Below, piece by piece: positions 1-5,906 of a DNA stretch of 5,906 bases (positions are counted from its first letter, which is position 1; each line of letters opens with the position of its first letter). The stretch is from the NCBI GenBank assembly GCA_012032065.1, contig JAAURV010000208.1, positions 1 to 5,906 of the forward strand, read 5' to 3'. The stretch is from Hyphomicrobiales bacterium (lineage in GTDB: Bacteria; Pseudomonadota; Alphaproteobacteria; Rhizobiales; Aestuariivirgaceae). The notes below the pieces were generated by a model. That model was given only the letters and a program-made list of their open reading frames with translations, had not been told where the DNA came from and ran no database searches. Both the position numbers and the translations under genes were made by a program.

Positions 1-1376
1 TTGTCGTTGCCGCCGAAGAGGTAGTCGTCGCCCTTGCCGCCATCGAGGACATCGGAGCCGAAGGCGCCGAAGAGTTGATCGGAGCCATTCAGGCCAAAGG
101 CGGTGTCGTCGCCGTCGCCGCAGCTGATCTGGTCGTTGACGAGGTCGTGTCCGTAGAGCAGGTCCACAAAGGATGTGCCGTCAATGATGCCGTCGCGCGG
201 ATCGATGATCTGGCTGCGGATCGACGTGCCGTTGCCTGAGGCGAAGGTGCTGAAGTCGGTCCAGCTCACCACGATGCGGCCGTCCGCGAGCGTCGTCAAA
301 GACGGTTCGATCTGGCTCGAATTGGTGGTTGTGTTGACCACGATTTCGGCGCCCCGCTTCTCGCCGGCGCCGTCGAAGACCTGGAGCCGGATCGCCTGAT
401 CGCTGTCCGGTCCGTTCAGGCTGTTGTCGGCCCAGGCGATGGCGAAGCCGCCATCGTTGAGGGCGCAGATGACCGGATTGATCTGTGTGTCGTGGGTCGA
501 GCTGTTGGCCAGGCGCTCCGCTCCTTGGGCCGTGCCGTCCATGTTGCGGATGACGTATTTGATCGCCGTGCTGGAGCCGTCGCCGGAGGTGGGATCGAAG
601 GAATGCCAGGCGGTGACGAACTTGGTCGGGCTGATCCATGCGACGGCCGGCGCTTGCTGGGAGCTCGATGTGAAGACATTGACGCCGAACTCAGCGGTGA
701 TCTGCCCGCCGCTGAAATCGAAGACGCGGGCGCGGATATCGCCGCTTGTCAATCCGTCATCCTGCCAGACGACGACGAAGCGCTGACCGTCGTTGCTTGC
801 CGCCACATCGGGCGCGAACTGCGCCGCGGCGAGCGAACCGGCATTGGTGTTGACGATGACGCCCGCCGCCACGGTGCCGAAACTGTTGACGCCGGCTGCG
901 GTGACGCCATGCATGAAGATATCGCCGGTGGTCGAAGTCAGATCGGTCCATACGGCCACCGAGCCTTGGCCGCCGAGCGTGGCCACGCGCGCCGATTGCT
1001 CGTTGTTGGCGGTGACGATCGGCTGGCGGAACAGAATCCGGCCGCCAGTGGCGAGCGAGTAGGTGCTGCCCTCGATGTCTGAATTGGCCGGGGCGTCGAA
1101 GTCCTGTTGCGTGATCCACAGGCTTCCGTCGAACAGTTGCACGACCGCCGGAGCGGACTGGTCGCCGCCGAAGCTCGCGCCATCGTCGCGTTCGCCGTCG
1201 ATCCTTGCGCCGAATGCGTTGAACCGCTGCCAGCGGATGATCGAGTCCGCCAGGCCGTCGTCGCGCCAGGCGATGACGAAACCGCCATCGGCGAGCGCCG
1301 CGACGGCCGATTGATCCTGGTTTCCCGGTTGCGTGGTGTTTACAAGAATTTCATTGCGCCATTTGAGCGTCGTCAT
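1..1376 (-). CDS. RTX-type calcium-binding repeat protein (3' end outside window)
   Basis: The minus-strand frame is open from an ATG at 1376 to the window edge, giving 458 residues without a stop; the C-terminus is missing. Residues 1-400 contain seven degenerate repeats, each a beta-strand-like segment ending in a conserved tryptophan (W37, W87, W143, W204, W257, W315, W372; spacing 50-61), for example GGFVIAWRDD, RFVVVWQDDG and GGFAIAWADN. From residue 419 come tandem RTX nonapeptides of the GGxGxDxUx type: GLNGSDQLF, GAFGSDVLD, GGKGDDYLF. In known families these bind Ca2+ outside the cell, and the proteins leave by type I secretion through a C-terminal signal. The N-terminus (MTTLKWRNEI) has no signal peptide, which agrees with that route. 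Cysteines at 304 and 419 are slightly unusual for an RTX protein. The start is supported by a perfect AGGAGG six bases upstream. The gene is divergent from the ABC ATPase gene. Specific function (adhesin, matrix protein, enzyme) is unknown; no secretion genes are in view. Confidence 0.85.
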   Translation of the reverse strand, partial: MTTLKWRNEILVNTTQPGNQDQSAVAALADGGFVIAWRDDGLADSIIRWQRFNAFGARIDGERDDGASFGGDQSAPAVVQLFDGSLWITQQDFDAPANSDIEGSTYSLATGGRILFRQPIVTANNEQSARVATLGGQGSVAVWTDLTSTTGDIFMHGVTAAGVNSFGTVAAGVIVNTNAGSLAAAQFAPDVAASNDGQRFVVVWQDDGLTSGDIRARVFDFSGGQITAEFGVNVFTSSSQQAPAVAWISPTKFVTAWHSFDPTSGDGSSTAIKYVIRNMDGTAQGAERLANSSTHDTQINPVICALNDGGFAIAWADNSLNGPDSDQAIRLQVFDGAGEKRGAEIVVNTTTNSSQIEPSLTTLADGRIVVSWTDFSTFASGNGTSIRSQIIDPRDGIIDGTSFVDLLYGHDLVNDQISCGDGDDTAFGLNGSDQLFGAFGSDVLDGGKGDDYLFGGND

Positions 1377-1656
1377 TGCCGTCCTCCTGAGGTTGATTTT
1401 GTTGCCGCCAGCCAGAAACACCCGCTTGTTCGCCGCCAGGAGGCGTCGATCGCGCGGCGAGTTCCGGAGAGGTGATGAGACTTCATCTCGGGGCTCCACG
1501 CAGGCCGAACAACCACGGCTGCGTCCATCGGGTGGAAACAGTGCCCCTTCTCAAGCTTTGGATAGCACAAGCGGCGGGCGGACATAAGCCGTCTCGCGAC
1601 GGAAGGTTACCAGCTTCGCTAGCTTTCCCGCGCGTCTTTGTTGTAAGTCCCCGCTC
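1377..1656. other. Divergent intergenic region
   Basis: These 280 bases lie between the start codons of two divergent genes, so promoters for both should be here. Apart from the AGGAGG of the minus-strand gene I find no convincing -35/-10 pair on either strand. A small hairpin (CCGTC-TCGC-GACGG, 1589-1602) is present without a T-tract. TTGTAA at 1641-1646 is a possible -10 for the plus-strand gene; it would put transcription start almost at the ATG at 1657, but no good -35 accompanies it. Short open frames here overlap one another on both strands, lack ribosome sites and look like chance. Confidence 0.5.
1383..1388 (-). promoter_or_regulatory. Ribosome binding site of the RTX gene
   Basis: On the minus strand the sequence reads AGGAGG, then six bases, then ATG at 1376. 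This is a full match to the Shine-Dalgarno consensus at near-ideal spacing. It fixes the start over the in-frame GTG further upstream and suggests efficient translation. Confidence 0.75.
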
Positions 1657-2787
<1,131 letters not shown>

Positions 2788-2844
2788 AGGGACGAGCGCT
2801 TTGTTGCAGCCCACTGGCGATTCTGCGATAAGCGGCCTCACACT

Positions 2845-2864
2845 GGCGCAAGCGCGATTGCGCC
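2845..2864. repeat. Perfect inverted repeat upstream of tatA
   Basis: GGCGCAA (2845-2851) and TTGCGCC (2858-2864) are perfect reverse complements separated by six bases (GCGCGA). The site lies 58 bases after the ATPase stop and ends 26 bases before the tatA ATG. RNA from it could form a 7-bp, GC-rich hairpin. No T-run follows, so it is not a classic intrinsic terminator. It could be a weak attenuator, an operator or an mRNA-stabilising hairpin at the tat boundary, or chance in GC-rich DNA. Confidence 0.4.
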
Positions 2865-2877
2865 TGAACAATTCGTC

Positions 2878-2883
2878 GAGGAG
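2878..2883 (+). promoter_or_regulatory. Ribosome binding site of tatA
   Basis: GAGGAG lies seven bases before the ATG at 2891, a strong Shine-Dalgarno. It supports the tatA start and fits the need for TatA in large excess over TatB and TatC known from other bacteria. Confidence 0.7.
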
Positions 2884-2890
2884 TAAAGAG

Positions 2891-3115
2891 ATGGGCTCGT
2901 TATCGATCTGGCACTGGATCCTGGTTATCCTGGTCGTGGTGCTGCTGTTTGGGCGCGGCAAGATTTCCGATCTGATGGGCGATGTGGCCAAGGGCATCAA
3001 GAGCTTCAAGAAAGGCCTGTCGGAGGAAGAGACGCAGACCACCGATGCCGCAGCCAAGTCGCTCGAGAACCAGTCGGCCGACAGCGTCAAGCAGGCGGAC
3101 AAGGTCAAGAGCTAA
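2891..3115 (+). CDS. tatA: Twin-arginine translocase pore-forming subunit TatA
   Basis: A 74-residue inner-membrane protein. It is the subunit that oligomerises on demand to let folded, twin-arginine-signal proteins cross the membrane. The architecture is classic: a short N-terminal transmembrane helix (about residues 5-20, WHWILVILVVVLLF), the conserved FG hinge (F20-G21), then an amphipathic helix along the membrane surface (about 24-42, KISDLMGDVAKGIKSFKKG) and a charged, probably disordered tail (43-74). Starting MGSLSIWHWI and having the fuller GRGKI...GDVAKGIKSFKKG pattern, it resembles alphaproteobacterial TatA rather than TatB. The start is set by GAGGAG seven bases upstream. It is the first gene of tatABC, 38 bases before tatB. 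The frame is intact. Confidence 0.96.
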   Translation: MGSLSIWHWILVILVVVLLFGRGKISDLMGDVAKGIKSFKKGLSEEETQTTDAAAKSLENQSADSVKQADKVKS

Positions 3116-3153
3116 CGTCGGCCACGGGGCTTCACGTCCGCCGGAGATACTGA

Positions 3154-3528
3154 ATGTTCGATTTCGGCATCGGCTATACCGAAATGGTCGTCGTCGCCAT
3201 CGTCGCGATCATCGTGATCGGGCCGAGGATCTGCCGGCGGTGCTGAGGGCGCTCGGTCAGACGATCAAGAAAATGCGCGGCATGGCCAGCGAGTTTCAGG
3301 GCCACCTTGACGAGGCCATGAAGGAAAGCGGGCCTCGACGACGTTAAGAAGGAAGTGCAAAACCTGAAGTCCACGGTTTCGGCGGCAACCAATCCGGCCG
3401 GCGCCATCGCCAAGTCGGTGGTGAGCGACACCAAGAAAACCGAGGACGACTTCAAGAAATATTTCGGCGAGCCATCCAAGCCGGTCAAGGAAACGGCCAA
3501 ACCCGAAGCCGCCGACGCCAAGGCATGA
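3154..3528 (+). pseudogene. tatB: Twin-arginine translocase subunit TatB, frame broken twice
   Basis: TatB pairs with TatC to form the receptor for twin-arginine signal peptides. The ATG at 3154 (GGAGA six bases upstream) starts MFDFGIGYTE and a transmembrane helix (about 5-22), but the frame then hits TGA at 3244-3246 after only 30 residues. The typical TatB sequence continues in another frame from about 3228 (DLPAVLRALGQTIKKMRG, then ASEFQGHLDEAMKE). It returns to the first frame near 3328 (GLDDVKKEVQNLKSTVSA) and ends at TGA 3526-3528, overlapping the tatC ATG. One missing base at about 3225-3228 (CCG-AG-GAT where CCG-GAG-GAT is expected) and one extra base at about 3324-3332 explain everything. 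Corrected, it encodes 124 residues with GPEDLP hinge, amphipathic helix and acidic/basic tail, a normal TatB. The two offsetting indels, both beside short runs, point to sequencing or assembly error; a real double mutation is possible. Confidence 0.9.
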
Positions 3529-4322
3529 CCAAGGAAGACATCGATGCAACGGAAGCGCCGCTTCTCGATCACCTGATCGAGTTGCGCACGCGGCTGATCT
3601 ATAGCGTCGCCGGTTTCTTCATCGCGTTCATCGGAAGCTTCTATTTCTCCGACACGATCCTTGTCATCTTGCTGGAGCCGTTCCGCTGGGGCACGGGCAC
3701 GGACCCCAAGCTCATCTCGACCGAGCTCCTTGGCGTCTTCCTGGTCAAGCTCAAGATCGCGTTCTTTGGTGGCCTGTTCATCGCCTTCCCGCTGATCGCC
3801 ACGCAGATCTACCGTTTCGTCGCGCCCGGCCTTTACAAGAACGAGAAAGCTGCATTCCGTCCCTATCTGCTGGCCACGCCGGTGTTCTTCATTCTGGGCG
3901 CGTGCCTGGTTTATTTCTTCCTCTTGCCGGTGGCGATCACGTTTTTCTACGCGCTGGCTGCCGGGGTGGGCGATGGCACCAAGCCGCTCATCGAGCTCAT
4001 GCCGGACATCAAGAAGTACCTCGACTTCGTGATGATGCTGATCTTGGCGTTTGGTCTGTGTTTTCAGTTGCCGGTGATCCTGACGCTGCTCGGGCAGATG
4101 GGAATCGTCACCTCCGATCAGCTTCGCAGCGGGCGGAAGTTCGCGATTGTCGGCGTGTTCGTCGTGGCCGCCGTATTGACACCTCCCGATCCGATTTCGC
4201 AGCTCGCCATGGCTGTGCCTCTGATGGGGCTCTACGAGGTTTCGGTGCAAGCCGTCCGCCTGATCGAAGCACGGCGGAAACGCCGCGAAGAGGATGCGGA
4301 GAAGGCCGAGAAGACGGCCTAA
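3525..4322 (+). CDS. tatC: Twin-arginine translocase subunit TatC
   Basis: A 265-residue polytopic inner-membrane protein that recognises the twin-arginine signal peptide together with TatB and nucleates TatA assembly. Six hydrophobic segments fit the family: about 23-42, 72-96, 113-140, 163-190, 205-218 and 223-241. Family landmarks are present: HLIELRTRL near the N-terminus (E19, R21, signal-peptide site), E51-P52-F53 in the first periplasmic loop, FVAPGLYKNEK (98-108, with the conserved glutamate E107), and LTPPDPISQ (218-226, with D222). The C-terminal tail (about 247-265) is highly charged, RRKRREEDAEK. The start overlaps the tatB stop as ATGA, which indicates translational coupling; only a weak AAGG precedes it. 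The frame and length are normal. Confidence 0.97.
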   Translation: MTKEDIDATEAPLLDHLIELRTRLIYSVAGFFIAFIGSFYFSDTILVILLEPFRWGTGTDPKLISTELLGVFLVKLKIAFFGGLFIAFPLIATQIYRFVAPGLYKNEKAAFRPYLLATPVFFILGACLVYFFLLPVAITFFYALAAGVGDGTKPLIELMPDIKKYLDFVMMLILAFGLCFQLPVILTLLGQMGIVTSDQLRSGRKFAIVGVFVVAAVLTPPDPISQLAMAVPLMGLYEVSVQAVRLIEARRKRREEDAEKAEKTA

Positions 4323-4328
4323 AGCCTG

Positions 4329-4357
4329 CTTCCCGCGAGCCTTGCCAAGCCCTATAG
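4329..4357 (+). promoter_or_regulatory. Possible serS promoter
   Basis: CTATAG at 4352-4357 resembles the alphaproteobacterial -10 (CTATAT). CTTCCC at 4329-4334 lies 17 bases upstream and weakly matches the CTTGAC -35. A transcript starting near 4364 would carry a leader of about 18 bases that includes the ribosome site AAAGGAA. The -10 sits inside a perfect 10-bp palindrome, CCCTATAGGG (4350-4359). This would let serS be transcribed apart from tatABC. The -35 match is poor, so this is a suggestion only. Confidence 0.3.
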
Positions 4358-4381
4358 GGTGGCCGCAAAGGAATCGAGGCC

Positions 4382-5716
4382 ATGCACGATATCAAGGCGA
4401 TACGGGATAACCCCGAGGCGTTCGACAAGGCGCTGACGCGGCGCGGACTTGCGCCCCAGGCAGCCGAACTCCTGAAACACGATGAGGCGCGGCGCACCCA
4501 TTTGCAGAAACTGCAGGATGCCCAGAGCCGGCGCAATTCGCTGTCGAAGGAGATCGGCGATGCCATGAAGTCGGGCGATAAGGCCCGCGCCGAAACGCTT
4601 AAAGCCGAAGTGGCTTCGCTCAAGGACTTCATTGGTTCCGGAGAAGAGGACGAACGCAAACTGACGCAGGCGCTCAACGATGCGCTGGCCGTCATTCCCA
4701 ACCTGCCGCTCGACGAAGTGCCCGATGGCGCCGACGAGAAGAGCAATGTGGAAGTCCGTCGCTGGGGCGAGCCCCGCAAATTCGATTTCGCGCCGCGCGA
4801 GCATTTCGATATCGGCGAATGGCTGGGCCTCATGGATTTCGAGGTGGCCGCCAAGATGTCGGGCGCGCGGTTCGTTGTTTTGAAGGGGCAGCTTGCTAGG
4901 CTGGAGCGAGCGCTGGCGCAGTTCATGCTCGATCTGCACACCGGCGAACATGGCTTTAACGAAGTCAGCCCGCCGCTCTTGGTGCGCGAGAATGCGCTGT
5001 TCGGCGCCAATCAGATGCCGAAGTTTGAGAACGATCTTTTCTGGGCCACCCATACGGAAGGCCTGTTCGGCGGAGACGGCGATCTCGCAACGAATTTCAA
5101 AACCAACCGCATGGGCCTCATTCCAACTTCCGAAGTGTCGCTCGCCAATTTGGTGCGCGAGGCGACTCTTGAGGCGGCTCACCTGCCGATGCGGCTGACG
5201 GCGCATACGCCATGTTTCCGCGCCGAAGCAGGGGCTGCCGGACGCGATACGCGCGGCATGATCCGGCAGCATCAGTTCTACAAGGTGGAGATGGTGTCGA
5301 TCACCGCGGCGGAGACATCGCTCGAGGAACTTGAGCGCATGACGGGCTGCGCGGAGGAGGTCTTGAAGCGGCTTGGCTTGCCGTATCGCACCGTCGTTCT
5401 CTGCGCCGGCGACATGGGCTTTGGCGCGCGCAAGACTTACGATATTGAAGTGTGGCTGCCGGGGCAGGGGGCGTATCGCGAGATTTCGTCTTGCTCCGTA
5501 TGCGGAGAGTTTCAGGCGCGCCGCATGAATGCGCGCTACAAGCCGGAAGGCGCGAAGCAGGCGCAATATGTGCACACACTCAATGGCTCGGGGGTCGCGG
5601 TGGGCCGGGCGCTGATTGCGGTGCTTGAGAACTATCAGAACGCCGATGGCAGCGTCACGATCCCGGAAGTCCTGCGGCCCTACATGGGCGGCAGGGAAAT
5701 CATAACGAGGCCCTGA
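4382..5716 (+). CDS. serS: Serine--tRNA ligase (seryl-tRNA synthetase)
   Basis: A 444-residue class II aminoacyl-tRNA synthetase that activates serine with ATP and charges tRNA-Ser (and tRNA-Sec where present) in the cytoplasm. Residues 1-110 form the N-terminal tRNA-binding domain, with the long helical coiled-coil arm at about 30-103 (charged heptad-like stretch around DAQSRRNSLSKEIGDAMKSG). The catalytic domain carries the three class II motifs: motif 1 around GFNEVSPPLLV (191-201), motif 2 CFRAEAGAAGRDTRGMIR (278-295) followed by QHQFYKVE, and motif 3 NGSGVAVGRALIAVLENYQ (401-419). The serine-pocket loop reads IPTSEVSL (247-254; many homologues have TAE). EISSCSVCGEFQARR (367-381) is also typical. 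The length is normal and the frame clean. AAAGGAA (4367-4373), eight bases before ATG, supports the start. It follows tatC by 59 bases and overlaps surE by one base. Confidence 0.98.
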   Translation: MHDIKAIRDNPEAFDKALTRRGLAPQAAELLKHDEARRTHLQKLQDAQSRRNSLSKEIGDAMKSGDKARAETLKAEVASLKDFIGSGEEDERKLTQALNDALAVIPNLPLDEVPDGADEKSNVEVRRWGEPRKFDFAPREHFDIGEWLGLMDFEVAAKMSGARFVVLKGQLARLERALAQFMLDLHTGEHGFNEVSPPLLVRENALFGANQMPKFENDLFWATHTEGLFGGDGDLATNFKTNRMGLIPTSEVSLANLVREATLEAAHLPMRLTAHTPCFRAEAGAAGRDTRGMIRQHQFYKVEMVSITAAETSLEELERMTGCAEEVLKRLGLPYRTVVLCAGDMGFGARKTYDIEVWLPGQGAYREISSCSVCGEFQARRMNARYKPEGAKQAQYVHTLNGSGVAVGRALIAVLENYQNADGSVTIPEVLRPYMGGREIITRP

Positions 5717-5906
5717 TGCTCATTCTCGTCACCAACGACGATGGCATTCATGCGCCCGGACTGGAGACGATGGAGCGAATTGCACGCGCGATTTCGCCCG
5801 ATGTGTGGGTGGTGGCGCCGGCGGAGGAACAATCGGGGCGGGCGATTCGCTGTCGCTTGCCGATCCCATCCGCTACCGTGAAATCGAAAACCGCCGCTTC
5901 GAAGTC
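5716..5906 (+). CDS. surE: 5'/3'-nucleotidase SurE (N-terminal part, apparent frameshift)
   Basis: SurE is a metal-dependent nucleoside monophosphate phosphatase linked to stationary-phase survival. The ATG overlaps the serS stop (TGATG), with GAGG five bases upstream. The N-terminus MLILVTNDDGIHAPG is the SurE signature; N7-D8-D9 supply metal ligands, and S40 in EEQSG is the next conserved ligand serine. After G41 the start frame reads RAIRCRLPIPSA, unlike SurE. Moving by one base restores AGDSLSLADPIRYRE and ENRRFEV, the expected continuation. One G is probably missing from the run at 5835-5838 (GGGGCGGGC where GGGGGCGGGC is expected). Neither frame meets a stop before the window edge, so the break is inferred from homology only. 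The remaining ~190 residues of the gene, including the later metal-binding asparagine, lie outside the window. Confidence 0.9.
   Translation, partial: MLILVTNDDGIHAPGLETMERIARAISPDVWVVAPAEEQSGRAIRCRLPIPSATVKSKTAASK

Noticed and set aside
1..122. Glycine/aspartate-rich DNA repeats as a CRISPR or satellite array
   Set aside because: The periodicity is at the protein level, in 27-base units coding RTX nonapeptides; the DNA units are diverged and have no spacers.
492..1082. Plus-strand open frames of up to 196 residues at 175-1475
   Set aside because: The minus strand carries an uninterrupted RTX protein here with repeats and a perfect ribosome site; the plus-strand frames are shadows.
1589..1602. 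CCGTC-TCGC-GACGG hairpin as a terminator
   Set aside because: Only a 5-bp stem, no T-tract, and it lies between divergent starts where no terminator is expected.
3154..3347. Programmed ribosomal frameshifting in tatB
   Set aside because: Two shifts in opposite directions would be needed about 100 bases apart, with no slippery heptamer or stimulator seen. TatB is not known to use recoding.
3174..4250. A 358-residue minus-strand open frame opposite tatB and tatC
   Set aside because: The translation is rich in R/H/D/Q/E, the mirror image of membrane-protein codons in tatC, and lacks a ribosome site or family motif. Its length does not rival the intact TatC.
4352..5575. A 407-residue minus-strand open frame opposite serS
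   Set aside because: It is a shadow of the unmistakable serS frame, with no domain of its own.

Overview
The window looks like chromosomal DNA from a GC-rich alphaproteobacterium. The main reason is the gene order tatA-tatB-tatC-serS-surE on the plus strand, a conserved housekeeping block in that class, together with alphaproteobacterial-looking TatA and TatC proteins. The order or genus cannot be fixed from the sequence alone.

Layout: positions 1-1376 hold the 5' part of a minus-strand gene that runs off the left edge. It encodes an RTX-type calcium-binding protein: seven tryptophan-centred repeats followed by the first glycine/aspartate nonapeptides. A 280-base divergent intergenic region (1377-1656) separates it from a plus-strand gene for an ABC transporter ATPase of the iron(III)/spermidine-type subfamily (1657-2787). 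No permease or binding-protein gene is visible next to it. After a 103-base gap with a perfect 7-bp inverted repeat come tatA (2891-3115), tatB (3154-3528, reading frame broken twice) and tatC (3525-4322), then serS (4382-5716) and the 5' end of surE (5716 to the right edge).

Function: TatA, TatB and TatC together form the twin-arginine translocase, which exports folded proteins across the inner membrane. SerS charges tRNA-Ser for translation. SurE is a survival-type nucleotide phosphatase. The spacing (4-base overlap tatB/tatC, 59-base gap tatC/serS, 1-base overlap serS/surE) fits one or two transcription units, with a possible extra promoter in front of serS.

I do not see a new biological system here. 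The most notable observation is three single-base frame breaks inferred by homology: a compensating pair (-1, then +1) in tatB and one missing G in surE. All lie next to short homopolymers in otherwise intact conserved proteins, so sequencing or assembly error is the likelier explanation. True loss of tatB would be biologically striking. The second point of interest is the seven-repeat, possibly beta-propeller, N-terminal region of the RTX protein.
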